Assembly: GCF_000002995.4 (NCBI RefSeq)
Contig: NW_025062479.1
Span: 15,806,721-15,870,720 of the forward strand
Source: Brugia malayi
Taxonomy: Eukaryota > Nematoda > Chromadorea > Rhabditida > Onchocercidae
DNA: 64,000 nucleotides
Direction of reading: 5' to 3'
Positions 1 to 13,955 of the stretch are shown one piece after another. The position numbers and the translations under genes are program-made. The notes beneath the pieces are model-generated. The model was given only the letters and a program-made list of their open reading frames with translations. It did no database searches and was not told the DNA's origin. Within the stretch, counting starts at the first letter, position 1; the number at the start of each line of letters is the position of its first letter.

Positions 1-2673
1 CATTTACTTTTTTTTTAATAATTCGTGTGTCAAACATATTTGCTTTCCTTCTTTTCCTTTATGAAAAATTATAACTTTTGATGAAGTTATAAAATAATTT
101 TAAATCATAATTAGCAAACAATATTTAATTGGTGATATGTTTTTATACAATTATATGTTCGTATGTTTTTTTATAAATATTAAATATGCAATTTGCTCAC
201 CATTTATTCCATAATTTATTTGTGTAAAATGAATTAGAAATTTTTAATAAATTTTTAAACAATACTCTTTCCTGTTGTTGTTAAATAACAAGAAAAATAA
301 ATTTCAAAAAATTTTTTCCAGTTTCATTGTATTCATATTTTTCATGCTAAAATTCTTTATACCTATTCATTGTCTTTTTTTTTATGTAATAAATGTATAA
401 ATGATATTAAACAAAAAAAGCGAATTATTCTATCCTATTATTTATTCATTTTCTGAATTCATCTAATTAATTTTTCTTATTTAATTACATTTTCATCTTC
501 TTAGTAAGTTAATATTTTTTTAAAAAAAAAAAATACAAATTTGTCACTCATCTTCATTTGTATTTAATATTATACAAATAATTTCTAATTTCTTCTCAGT
601 TAGGATTTTTTTTTAATTAAGAAAAAAGAGAGAAAGAAAATGAAAAAAAAAAGATTAAGAATTATTCAAAACAATGAATACAAGGCTTTACATATTTCTT
701 GGCTAGCATTTTATGATACATTAAGCCTTCAGCCTTAATGTATCATATAAATCATAGAATGAGTACGATGTTTTCATATTTATCAAAATTCCAGAAATTT
801 CAGAAAAAATTTGTTGCATATTAGACGTAGTTGTTATGAAAATTTCCTCCCTAAAAAGATATAAATATTATTAATTTACTATCATATAAAACAAACATTT
901 ATCATTGATAAATACCTGTCATTATTTATCTTTTAGCCATAATAAATGAAGTCTGAATGATTAGTGTTTAGAGTGTATTTTAATGACAAATTGATTACCA
1001 ATGAAAATCTTAGGCTATTTTCGGGATTTCATGAAATTTGATTTAAAAAGTGCTGCTGGCAGAAGAAAAAAAAAAAAGAAAAAAAAAAAACAGGGAAAAT
1101 AATAATGGAAAAGATCATGAGTTTATTTGCCACATAAGAAATTACGTAGCGTCAAAATTTATATTTTATTAAGATTTGAAAAATATATTTTATCTTTCGA
1201 CAACATAACCACCTTATTTATTTATTTTCTTACTTTCTTACTATTTTTAAACTATCAACGAAAAGAAAAGAATAACGAAAATTATAATAAAGCTAAAGTA
1301 GCTGTACTATACTATAATAAACTAAATAGCAATAGTGAATGAAATAATATTATTAACAACAATGATAACAACAACAATGATAGATGCATATAATAAACGA
1401 TTAAAAAAAAAAAAATTATCGGGTAGTGATAGGATGTAAAATTATCTCAGCCAATTTTAAGTAAAAATATCTAAGAGCTCTATTGAATTTATTATTGCTA
1501 ATTATCTTTTATAATTAGAAAGAAATGAAATTATAATATTATGTGGCAATAATGCGAAATTAACTTGATAAGTTGTTTATTTTTATCATAAATGATAGTT
1601 ATTGATAAATGAGTTTTGCTAATATATCAGTGATATATTAACAAAATTATTTATTTTTTTTTATCTTTTTCTATTTTAATTATGCTTTTCATATAAATAT
1701 TTCAATCACTCAGATTAGAATAGAATTTCTTGGAAATTGGATATTTTATAACATTATTATGTAATTCATTATAATAGATTTCGATCAATTAATTTGTTTT
1801 CAAATAACTAATTGTGTTAAAATTATGCTAGAATGTTTAAAAGAATGAAATGTTGTCACTTAATTAATCGATTGATTGGTTTAAAGGTAAATTAAATCTA
1901 TCATTTATCATACAGAAATATAAATTAGCAATTAAAGAAATATTTTTCAGTTTCTTTTCTTTCAATTCCGATTTTTGTTTCCGAACGTTTAGAGTGGAAT
2001 AAAGGTAAAACAAATTTATTCACTCCAAATATTTCCCAGCTTTGTAGCTAATAAATCAGCTTACGACATATATTGTAACATGTTGTAATCATTAATGAAA
2101 TTTTTACAGAAAAAGAAATTAGCAAAATTAACCAAAAAATAATAATAATAATTGATTTAAGCATCCAAATATATTTTCTACAGCATTCAAAATAAACGAT
2201 AAAAGTATGTAACGGTTTCAAATTGTTTTATTTTAAGGAAATAAAAATTTGATGAATATTAGCATAGCTAATTAATTAATAAAATATCTTGAAAAATAAG
2301 AAACATTATCAATATTACAAACAAATTTTTGTTTTAATATGAAATAATTCATATATTATAATGCATGTATTATTGATTCGACGATAAAATTTATAATAAT
2401 AATAATAATGTAGTAAGTAATTATTAACTGCGCAAATTTGATAAATAATTTATATATGAAAAAAAGTGAAATTTAAAACTAAAATTTTATTTTTAATTCA
2501 ATAGTAGGGTTAATAACTATAATATTTTAGCATGTAATTATTAATTGCACAAATTTGCATATTTAATTTATATATGGGAAAAAAATTTTTTTGTTACATC
2601 AATTCAATCGCTACAATTGTTATTTCTATTTATTGATTCATAAAAACATTTGAAGAGTAGTGGTTGTTGTCAA
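1..2673. other. AT-rich stretch without a recognisable gene
   Basis: Very AT-rich DNA with many short A and T runs. I see no open frame with domain-like content and no convincing exon with paired splice sites. The one clear structure is the hairpin at 712-747, listed separately. Confidence 0.6.
712..747. repeat. Perfect inverted repeat, 14-base arms, 8-base loop
   Basis: The arm TATGATACATTAAG (712-725) is followed by the loop CCTTCAGC and then its exact reverse complement CTTAATGTATCATA (734-747). A perfect 14-base stem with a short loop stands out even in AT-rich sequence because the arms are not simple repeats. It could be a small hairpin RNA, the fold-back end of a short mobile element, or chance. 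No neighbouring gene explains it. Confidence 0.8.
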
Positions 2674-2743
2674 ATGTCAGAAAATGAAGCAAATAGTAAT
2701 GGAAATGTCATTGGTCAGGATAGAATGGAAAATATGTTTACAA
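2674..2743 (+). other. Candidate initial coding exon, gene unknown
   Basis: From the ATG at 2674 the frame reads 23 codons of mixed, non-repetitive composition (begins MSENEANSNG, ends DRMENMFT). It stops at a textbook donor, GTAAGT, at 2744, leaving phase 1. Codon content is richer than the surrounding AT sequence. I found no matching downstream exon in the next 7 kb. The phase would fit exon 2 of the SPT3-like gene at 15485, but that would need a 12.7 kb intron across the transaldolase gene. It may equally be a chance open frame. Confidence 0.3.
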
Positions 2744-5700
2744 GTAAGTAGGTGTATACTCTTTTTTTTTTTTTTTTTTTGCTTAAATTCCATTGATTTT
2801 TACACGATAAAATTCCCATTGGAGGATTTTCGATGCCTTCTTCACATTTTTTTTTTTCTGATTATTTTATGTATTAAATAATAAATCATTTCATTTTTCT
2901 TTTGAAGAGTGTTATTTTTTTAAAAAACAAGAAAAGTAAATATAAGATGACAAGAAGAAATATTTGATTCAATTATTTATGATTAACATTTTTTTGAATT
3001 TTAACTTGGTTTTTTTTTTTTTTTTTTTTTTTTTTTTGTTGATATTACTGGAAAATATTGGTTTCATAATTTTGATGATATTGTGATAAGAGCAAAATTA
3101 TAGGTGGTAATAATAATGATATTTAATTAGTAGAAAATTTCGTTTTTATAGTATAAGAAATACAATAAAGGATGAATAATGTTATAATAGAATTGAAGAA
3201 ATTATTTTGGAATAATATTGACATAATGTAATTAGTTGAAATTAATAAAAGATTGATTAGCAGGAGAAAATTTTCAAATATTTCTCTTCAAATATATATA
3301 AGGATCATCTACACTTGTTATACATTTTCAAGAATCTGTTCGCGTTGACATACCAAAGAGAGCTATCAATTATATTGTTTTGATTTCGAGTAATACTTAA
3401 ATTTTACCTCATTTTTTACACATACTATCAACTTTTGTTTGTCACGTTTAGTGTTAATTTTCTCTTATAGCACAATATTATTGTTTTTGTTGTTGCTTTT
3501 TTCTTTTTCTTCTTTTTTTAAGAAAATTTAAAATAATAATGTCTTTTAAAACATCAAAAATATCACTCGAATTCTTTAGTTTTTTCTTCTTTCCGTCTAT
3601 GACTTTCTCATGCGTTAAATTGAGAAAATTAGAAAAAAATCACCATTGGTATAACTAATTAGAAATGTTTCAAATAATGATCTGAAATAAGGAACACGTT
3701 GACATATAAATATATGATTTTTAAAATTCTAACATATTAATGCAAATATTTAATTTCATAACTTTTCCGCAAAAATATAACTTCGTTTTTTTCTTGGCGA
3801 CCTAAAAATAGATTAAATTGTAACTTACAAAAATTTTATATACAATCTTATCCATCTAATAATATGAAATGAAATTGTTGAGTAAATTTAATGAAAAACG
3901 ATGTGATATTATCATACATTGATATACATAGACTGACGTGTGAATTCACGGTTTATATACGTGTAGAAATATCAGAAACTGAACAAAAAAACGGAAGAGA
4001 AAAAGCGCAAATGTAATTGAATTGGGTCCATGTTTTGGCATCTATTTCAATTAATTTTATGCGTGTCATCAAGAAAATGAAATACTTACAATTACAATGA
4101 TTTACTTTTGCATTCTTTCTTTCCTTTTTTTTTTTGAAATGAATGCAAAGAAAAGTGGAGATGAGTTGAAGCAAAGGGAAGAAAAAGAAAAATGAAGAGG
4201 ATAAGCTATAAATGAATAATTGTGAATGAGAAAAGTAGTTAGATTAAATTAGACAGAAAAGTTTTGCTGTTATTCATTTTAAATGAAATTGTTAACAATT
4301 TAGCTAGCAAAAAAAAACTGAAAGAAATAGAAAGAAATATTTGCAAATTATTTTAATGATCAAATTTTTTGATACAGATAGAAAATTCTATGAATATTTA
4401 AATATATATATATATATAGCATACATATATATTTCAACAAATAAAACTAAATTTTGAAAAGTTACAATGCCAATTGCAAGTTCCAATTAAATATCGAAAT
4501 GTGAGAATAAGAATTAACAGAGAATTTGATTTACCTTTTAATGATCAATATCACTTATATGTTTTGTTTAAATGTTTTCATAATTTCAAACGTCATATTT
4601 CGCTTAAGTGACAGATTTCAAATTTTACATTTGTTTAAATGAGGATAGAATTTCAATTTTTTGATTAAGGACATAAGATTTGATAAGATTATGATATGAA
4701 AATATATATATATGTTTCATTCTGTTTCTGGAAACACTGGGGAATATTTCCAACTTTTCTCAACTGAATGTTTAGTTGGTAAAAAGGCTGAAGCAATAAT
4801 TTAAATTTAAAAAAAAAAAAAATAATTCATATTGAAAACTGGCCAAAGTAATAAATAGAAAAACAAAAGGTTAAAAAAAGAAAAAACGTTATCAAAAATA
4901 CAAATTGAAATGAGAAAAAAAGACTATTTGAAGTACTCTGAAATATTTGTACGACCACATTTATTTAAATTAAAAGAATAAATCTTTAAAAACTAAAGCA
5001 ATCAAAAATTATGCTACAAAAGAAAAATTTTCGTTTTTCGGAATTAATACCAAATTATTTCTAAAAAAAGAAAATTTTGTACTAAATGAAATTTCATTTT
5101 TGTATTTTCCACCAAAAATTTTCACATAAAATAATACAAATTACAATTATAGCTCACCGAAAACCGTATCTGATTCACCTTTTTTCATATTATTACTTCG
5201 CTGAAGCTAAAAATTTGCAATTTAAATGAGTTATGGTGCAATAAATTGATTTATATATTAAACAAACCTTTTTTAATTACATTTTAAAATAATTCGACAT
5301 ATTTGATATACTTAATTCGTTGCACTTAGTTTGATATAATTAATACGTTATGTTTAATTAGATATATTTGATGTACTTAATTAATGTACTTAATGTAATA
5401 AATTATTACCTAATATTTAATCCGATATATTTAATTAGCCAGGTTAAGATAGACGAAAATCTAATCATTTTTTAAATTATAGCTAGCTTATATCAAATGG
5501 ACAAATTAATAGATTTAGTATATTTTTCAGATCTTAATGTGTGTCTCTTTTTTTTCATCCATTTTGTAATTTATGACTTTAAGAAAATGCAAACGTATAC
5601 AACTTAAGAGGTATAAACATATAAAACAAAAAACTTGAAACAGTTATTAATTTCAATAGATAAGTCATTAAAACGTTCCATTCTATTTGATAATTTAAGT

Positions 5701-8057
5701 AATAATTTTGCCCATGAGTTTTGCTTAAAAATAATAAATGTTGCATTAAAAAAAATTTTCTTCAGTCTATCTAATCAAATAAGTGATAAATTATCATTTA
5801 ATTGATTCAAACAAATTTTTTTAAATAATGATTTATATTATTATTTATTACAACGTTCACAATGTTCGCTTTCAATTATAATAAAAGTTTTTTATTTAAA
5901 AGAAAATAAAAAATAAAAAGAAAGAAAGTAAGCGAAAAAAAAAATTGTTAGATGGGCGATATTCACGAGCATTGCTTAAATAAATGGTTACTTCGATCAA
6001 ACAATAATGATCGAAGGAAATTTTCCAAGAAAAATATTTGAAATCCGGAAATATCTTACAACCAATATGGAAGTGGCAAAAACCACAAATTGAAATGATG
6101 GTTAGATCTATGGTATTTTAATTCTTTTTTTTCCCTTTAACCATTAAGAAATTAAAATAACGATTGGATTTTCTATCATTTTAATCGTTTTTATGTTTAG
6201 TCTTCAGATAGAAACAAATGACAAAGTCTTTTCCAAAATTTTTTCTGTGCACAGATTTATCACAAATTTTACTTATGATTTAATTAAAGATGCTAAACTT
6301 TGAATTAAAAGAAAAAATTTTGAAAAAAAATTGAAAACAAACAAATATAAAAGAATTCGAATTGCATATATAGATATAAATATAATAATATCAAAAAAGT
6401 TACTTTTTCGCATTTGCTTTTTGATGTCAAAGATTTGAGTAATTAACTTTTGAAATAATAAATTTATTTAACTAACCTCTGAAATTAGAAATTTTTTTCA
6501 ATTGTAATTCCCATGAATATGATTTTTGTTTAATTTTTGATAGAATCTACAGTTTTACAAAAGTCTTCCAATTGTTTTGTAAAGCAAATTAGAATAAAAT
6601 ATTAAATTATTCAATCAGAAATTATGCAAATTTTCTAATTGATAACAATTAAAACAAATAAATTTTTAATGACTTATTAAAATTGCCATCGATAATAGCA
6701 ATTAATGACTAAAATACCAATTAATATTAGTAATAAATGATATCAGTAATAAACAATCAACTATTAAAATTACTTCAATATTTTGTCAAGAGAAAATAAA
6801 AAAGCAAAAAGATGGAGTCTGAGAAAGGTAATTAAATTTTCCAGCCTTGTATATAAATTAAAATGTTCTTAAGCGTAAATTTAAGATGCTTAAAAAACTT
6901 GAAGCTTTCAGATCCTTTTTAATTATTGTAAGAATTGGTTGGATAAACTATTAGAATTGTTTAATGATAATAATTGGCTTAATTTTAGCTTAATACATTG
7001 CAAAGAAAAAAAAATTTCTTTCTTTTTTTTGCAAAATTTTTTTCCAGCTTTTCATTATTTTTTTTTAAATGATTAAAAAAAACAAATGCTATTTTCATTT
7101 CTTATCAAATTTGAAAAAATCAAAAACATAGCAACCATTTAGATTCCATCCAGATGTGTGAGCTTTTTTATACATTGAAATTATAATGCATTCATACATT
7201 AAAAAAATGTTCAAAGCTGCAATTTACAATAATTGTTCAGTTGTTTAAATAAAATTTCGTTAAATAAAGTCAGTTCAAAGAAAAGCTTTTTCTTTCTTGT
7301 AAGCTTAAATAGTAAAAAGAATGGAATGGAAATTAAATGAAAAGTATTTATGTCAATAAAATTGTTGAATGTAAAGTTTCTAGCCAAATATATAGGTTTA
7401 TAAATTAAGAATTGTGAATAAAATATTAGAAAAAATCGTCCATAGGCAAAAAATTATTTTTTTCTAATCATATTTATTAATATAATGAAATATTACATAT
7501 GAAATAATGACTACAAATTAAAAAATGAGCGGAATAATTAATGAAATTGTTGATGTATTAGAAATTAGGAAAAGTATAAAATTTAGAAAATGTTTTTATT
7601 AGAAAAATTCATCAGAAAAAACATAGAAATTTTAAATTTAATTTTTTCTTTTAATGAATATTACACGAAAAAATCGGCTTTAATTTTAATAATAAACTTT
7701 TTGATTAATTTGGAAATTTCACTGATGAATCAATAAATACAACTGGTATGATAGGATTGATAATAAGCAATTAAATATTTTAAAAAAATTGCTAATAAGT
7801 TTAGCATTAATAAGATAGTAATTCGATATTGTTAATATATCTAAATGAAATTTTAGAATATTGTTGAAACACCATCGGTAATTTGCTTATCAATAAGCTT
7901 ATGGTATATGATAACGCTCATTATTGAAAGGGAATTTTTCATTGAATTTTCACAGCTGGTTCATTCACCTGATATATTTAAAGTATTAGAATTATTTAAT
8001 AGTAAGTTAAAGTGCTGTTATCATTTTATTCTAATCATAACGTTTTCTTTTTTTTTC

Positions 8058-8089
<32 letters not shown>

Positions 8090-9856
8090 CAATATGATAT
8101 ACTTATCATTTTAATTGCACAGAACAATTATAATTTATGTTAAATTTTTATTTCAATACTTTTATCTTATTTCTAAGTATGATGCATTAATAATAAAATT
8201 ATAGAATAAATTATAATTAAAAAGTAGCAGAAATTTTTCTGGAATTCATTTTATTAACAATCTTAAAATTACTTAGTTCTAACACTTTTAATTATGTCAA
8301 CATTAATTGGTGGCTTGATGAATATTGCTATCCATATTTGGCATTAATAAACAACGCGCTATACGCTTCATTGGTTTGATATTAATAAAAAAGCAATGAA
8401 ATGATTGAAACTTGAACTTTAATGAAATCACTTATCACTTCATATATAAATATTCCTCGTTCTAAACACAAATAAATTTCAACTCAAAGATAATTAAACA
8501 TTTTTGAGCAATAAAACATTTGCCAAAGAAATTTTTTTGTTACAAAAAGTTATAAAAAAAGCTTTTCAGAAATTTGAAAAAAACATCCGTTAATCATTTT
8601 ATCAATGACTATGATATTTACTCTTTTTTATTGTAGATAAAAAAAAAGAAATAATATTATGCTGTGATACATAACTAATTAATTAAATAAATTTTATAAA
8701 ATAACAAAATAAATTGCGAAAACTTATTAAATAAAATGAATCAAACATTTCAAATTTACTTCCAAAATTATAGAAAGAGCCAGAAAAAATAAGGCACAGA
8801 AATGATAAATAATAATGAATATAATTCACAATGATTTGAAAGTTTACAGGAAATTATGAATAAGAGAAAATAAATCAACAAAGAATGATTGAGTTGTATT
8901 ATTCTTAAGAAAGAGAAAAAAAGTGTGTGAACTAAGAAACCAAAAAATCTATTCCACTAATGACCTTTTACTACGATAACACAAAAACTTTCCACAAAAC
9001 ATTTTTTAAAATCAATTTTCAGTATGAAAAAAAAAGTAAAGGATAGCAAAATTTACATATCATTACATATCATCCAGTAAAATAGAATGTTATGTAAAAA
9101 GTTTGGCATATTTCATAAGTTATAATTCAAACTGTAATCTGAACTGATATTGGCAGTAAAGTAAAAAAAATGATATTTTTGAGAATTTTTGAGAAATAAT
9201 AATATTATTGCACCGATGAAATAGTTTAACCTTTTTTTTTTTAACTAATGGAAAAAAATTAGTAATTGTATTGAAATTTTCATATAATTTAGTATAATGG
9301 CGTCAATTTGATTTGGATTACGTAAGAAATTATTACAATTTGAAAAAAAAAAAAAATCATAAACTTTTAGAATTTGAATAGGAATGATAGAATTTAAAAA
9401 AGCAAAAAGAACATTTTACTAAAAGCATTACGAAATGATTAATCTTTAATAGGATATTTTTGTGCCAAACTTATATATTCAATGAAGTAAGTCAAAATTA
9501 AATCAGAACAACCAATTAAATCACATTTAAACAGATTTTTAATAAAAAAAAAGTGACACAATCAGAAATTCATTTACACTTAAATATACTATTTGATTTT
9601 TTTGCTATGTATTGCATTCTAACTGTAAAATACTTTTTGCTAATTTCTAAAATTAGAAAAAAAACTCCATCTTTTTCATCCTGATAATGCTAAAAGATAT
9701 GATAAACTTGTAAACAAGAATAAATCACTCAAAAAAGAATGATAAACTAATAAAACAATAATGTAACATTTAGGTATGAATTAAGAGAAGTTTCAAAACA
9801 AAAAGGAATATGCAAAAATCAATTATTTCAGATACAAATAATCCCGAATATTTTCC
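2744..9856. other. AT-rich intergenic stretch, nothing coding seen
   Basis: Seven kilobases of AT-rich DNA with long T or A runs (for example 3011-3037 and about 8059-8082) and a short TA run near 4401-4418. Around 5292-5440 a loose motif of the form GATATATTTGATGTACTTAATT recurs two or three times. I recognise no exon, RNA gene or mobile element in it. Confidence 0.55.
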
Positions 9857-10132
9857 TTACAGAACTTTATCAATTAAACTTTCCATTGCTCGAGCATCTG
9901 CTGCAAAACGACGTATTCCATCAGCCAAAAGATCCGTTGCCATTTTATCTTCATTCATTTCATACCGAAACATCGGTTCGGCAAGTGTAAATTTTTGCAT
10001 TTCAAATGATTTGGCTGCAAGAGTTTGTTCTTTTTTTTTCCAATATATTACATTTATATCAGTGACAATCAATTTCATAAAAAATTTCTATTTAAAGAAA
10101 TCAAAAACAGAACACAGTCTTCCATGAAGAAA

Positions 10133-10176
<44 letters not shown>

Positions 10177-13036
10177 GTATTAAATATATACCTTTTTCTG
10201 GATTTAAAATTACAGGGACATTTTCGTGGTCAACCGATAAATCTTTAAGCAATGCCGCACTGCAAAAAATAAATAAATAAATTTTACAATTTGATTAGAT
10301 TTCTTAAAGACGAAGTATTGGATTTTTAGAATTTTACGTTGACAAACAAACAAAAAAAAAAGGTTTCGTACCTGATCGTCATTAAATCACAACCAATAAG
10401 ACCTTTGATTTCATCTACGTTACGAAATGATGCTGCCATAACTTCCGTTTTATAGCCATACTTTTTGTAATAATTATAGATTTTTCGAACATTCTAAAGA
10501 TATTTGAAGATTATTCAAAAATCAATTGGTCAGAAAAAAATCACAATAAGGAAAGTTTACATCTTTCTATCTTGATATATTTCATTTCTAAAAGCAAATT
10601 TAACTCAAACTTCAAATTTAACTCAAACAAAATTAGATAATATAAGAAACCTGAACACCAGGATCCGTTTCACGATTATAATCCTTCGAATCTGTATTTT
10701 TTAAATACCAATCACGAATTCGGCCAACAAATGGAGAAATTAGTGTTGCATTCGCTTCGGCACATGCGACAGCTTGATAAATGTTGAATAGTAACGTCAT
10801 ATTACAGTGTACACCGTGCTTACTCTCAAGTACGCTGACATTGAGAAATTTGTTAATATAAGAAATAAATTAAAAAAAAAAAAAAAAAATAGAAATCTGA
10901 TCCAACTGGGATTAGTAATGGGTAAAGGTAGATAGATCTGAATATATTTTCAAAAAACTAAGATGATGCATAAGTCATTCACTAATAAAAAAGCTACCAG
11001 AAATATGAAATATTTGATGAGCAGAATAGATATATTAAATGAAATTCTAAAAGACCTAAAAACCATGTTCAGATATAATCATACAACCGTTTGGAAAATG
11101 TTTTATCTGTCCACTGGAATAGACCAATTAATTGAATTGCACTTAAATAACCAAATAGTCTCGTTAGAGATTGATAGAATTGCTTCTTCTTTTTTTTTTT
11201 AATTGATGATAAATCTGTCTGTCATTATTTAGAATTAGTAAATGAAATGTATAAAATTAATGAAGTCATGAATAATAGTAATACAAATGTTTCTGTTCCT
11301 GCATGTTTGATATAATGAACTAACCGAGCAGCTTGAATGCCTTCCCAAGTTGAGGGTAATTTTATTAACACACGCTCTTTTGTAATTGCTTCTTCTTCGT
11401 ATAGCTTTATAATTGTCAGTGCTTTTGCAATTTGAGCATCTTTATCAAAGGCAAGTCTGAAAGTAGAGAGAATAAAATTCACCAAAAATATGTTTTACGT
11501 TGAAAAAGAATGGAAAATTATGATAAGATTAATTTCACTTAACATCAATTTAAAAGACTGATCACTATTTAGCATTAACGGGAAAGCAGTACTAAGTACT
11601 AAGTAAAAATAAAAATAAAACAACAAAAACTGAACAATATGTAATAGTAACATGAAAACATAAAAAAAAAAGAAAAAAAAAATTTATACCTGGCATCAAC
11701 TTCCGTTGAAACACGTCCAGGAACAACGCTTAATACTTCTTTTCCCATCAAAACCGCTATTTTTTCCACAGCCAAAGCACGCAACTGTAGAAGTTTTGGA
11801 AAAAAAAATCATCGATAAGAATAACTAATTTTGCTATAATCTACTCTTTCAATCATATAGATGAATTTCATGGTCAGAATCTTTTCTAAAAAATTAATAA
11901 AGAAAAGTGTTCAACGCTTTATGCAGTCATATTACATCATCTGAATAAATATTACACAATCGGATGTTCTTACTATTATAAATATATCAAAAGAAAACTA
12001 TGTTATGATGATCTATAAACTTTATAGTTATGTCACGAATTCAGAAAATACCTAAAACTGTTTTAGAAAAGCCATACTTCTTCACGATTTAATGACGAAC
12101 CGAATTTTTTCGCATATGCAATGCCTTCATCCAGAAAACGCTTATAATCATCAAGTTTTGATGCTGCCAATAAAATGGATGGATTTGTTGTAGCATCCAC
12201 GGCACCAACCTGTTTCATTACTGCGAAAAAAGAAATATTGAAATATTATTTTAAAATAAGAATTTATACGAGTGGAACATGATCCTTAAAATATTGGTTT
12301 TGAATCAAAGAAAGAAAAATTTTCTTTTTCTTTAAACCAAAATTATATGGAAATAAGATTTCTGAAATGATAAACTAATGTTCCAGAAAATCTTAATAAA
12401 AGGAGAAACCACTACTTCATCCAGCTCCCTACCATTATTCTATTCCAATTGTACCCTATCTTTTATTCTATTCTGTTCCTATTCTGTCCCGCTCTATCCT
12501 ATTCTATTTCCTGTTTTTCCTATTATTCCTGTTCTGTTCTTATTCTATTCTATTTTCTTCTGTTCTATTCCTATTCCTGTTTCTGTCCTACTCTACCTGA
12601 CTCTTATTCCTATTCTATTCTATTCCCACTATCCCATCCAAGTTCTGTTTTAACTCTTTTTAGTTCCATTCTGTTCTCTTCTGTTTCGTTCTTCCAATTC
12701 TATTCTGTCCTATTCTAATTCTATTCTTTCCTACCCTATTCTATTCTATCTCATTTTTTGTTTTCCCTATTCTATTTCTCTTTTATACAACTTTCAATAT
12801 TCATTTCATTAAATTTCCTTCATTTTATTCTATTATCTCCTAGCCTTGCCTATCTCAATTTTAATTTTTACCTTTCTATCAGAAAGACTAGTATCAGAAA
12901 TTTATAATATCAGAAATTGAAATTAGCGCAGATTACATCCTTTTCTCCAAAAAAAAAGATTTACTTAACCTTTAAAATCGACACAATCTGCGACAACTTT
13001 TGTCGACAATTTCATTTGTTCTAAAACTGATGCCAT
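9857..13036 (-). CDS. Transaldolase, eight exons, 322 residues
   Basis: Pentose phosphate pathway enzyme that moves a dihydroxyacetone unit from sedoheptulose 7-phosphate to glyceraldehyde 3-phosphate through a Schiff base on lysine. Exons, in gene order: 13036-12970, 12220-12078, 11784-11690, 11456-11325, 10834-10651, 10493-10372, 10259-10192, 10014-9857; all phases close. The Schiff-base lysine is K134 in [11 protein letters not shown]. The acid/base residues are D31 in DATTNPS and E98 in [26 protein letters not shown] and VMAASFRN are further family blocks. Length is close to the 337 residues of human TALDO1, so it looks complete and cytosolic. The start codon lies nine bases after a TTTTTCAG acceptor at 13045-13052, suggesting trans-splicing. 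Introns hold a (TA)n tract and a pentamer array. Identification is very safe; exon borders are by eye. Confidence 0.96.
10136..10174. repeat. (AT)n microsatellite in transaldolase intron 7
   Basis: An uninterrupted AT dinucleotide run of about 39 bases lies between exons 7 and 8 of the transaldolase gene, 17 bases from the exon 7 donor. Likely polymorphic in length. Confidence 0.95.
12432..12780. repeat. Degenerate (CTATT)n pentamer array in transaldolase intron 1
   Basis: About 350 bases of period-5 sequence built from CTATT, CTGTT and TATTC variants (plus-strand view). It lies inside the first intron (12221-12969) of transaldolase. Open frames across it are by-products of the repeat. Unit divergence is considerable, so the array looks old. 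Confidence 0.9.
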
Positions 13037-13955
13037 ATTAATGTCTGAAAAACAAAAAAGAAACTGTCAAAATATTATTTTCAAATGGAATAAAATTTAA
13101 AACGTTAACCAATTGTTAAAATTTTACTTTTTTCCTAAGTATAATATTCTTGAAATTCTAAGAAAATTCCTTTTCTTAAGCTTAATGTTTTATTTTCAGT
13201 GTATGAGAACTTACAAATCTATCAAATACTAATCACATGCGTTGATAAAATTATTATAAACCTTCAAAGCAATTAAAATTCTTTGCATAAAAATTTGCAC
13301 TAAAAAATCACCAAAATTTAGATTATCTGAAAAATCATGATAAATATGGAACAGATTTCATAAATTTAGATTAAAATTTTATGCTTTCAAAAGGAAAAAA
13401 AAAGTAAATATTTCAAGAAGTTTCTAATGACTGTAAACTTAAATTTTCATTTTATTTTTTTCAAATTCCTTCAATTTCTTATACCAAAATAAAAAAACAC
13501 ACAATTATCCCCTTATTAGTACTTCATTTTTACATCATGTTGCTTCTTTTTCTGATATAAAAAATCAGAAGTAAATTAAAATTTTAAAGAAATGAAGAAA
13601 TTGAGAAGAAAACAAAAAAATTGAAACTGCAATTGTTAATACATTTCTAATATTTCTTTTCTTTTTTTTCTCCATATTTATATACATTTAATTATATTTT
13701 TTAGGTTCCGTGTCAAAGACTCGCAGAGACAGAAATAGTAGAATACAAATGGTACGATAAAGTAGTATGAAAAAGGAATAGAAGGAAAGAAACGGAAAAA
13801 CAAAACCGGAAATTAAATTTACTTCGAATTCCGTAAAAACTTTGCGAACAACAAATAAATTAGTCAACTAATGAAGAAGCAACAGAACCTCTAGCCTTAA
13901 TTTTCTTGCTTTTTTTTTTTTTTTGCAATTCGATCCAGTACCTGACAAATATGCA
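13037..13955. promoter_or_regulatory. Divergent upstream region, transaldolase and SPT3-like gene
   Basis: The 919 bases between two oppositely oriented start codons must hold the upstream elements of both genes. For transaldolase a TTTTTCAG acceptor (13045-13052, minus strand) sits just before the start. For the SPT3-like gene a T run and GCAATTCGATCCAG end about 20 bases before the ATG at 13956. I recognise no TATA-type or other core element. Confidence 0.45.

Noticed and set aside
10963..11202. Plus-strand 79-codon frame
   Set aside because: Lies in an intron of the transaldolase gene, antisense to it, with no motif and a poly-Phe end from a T run.
12378..12718. Two overlapping plus-strand frames of about 90 codons
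   Set aside because: Products of the (CTATT)n array in the transaldolase intron.
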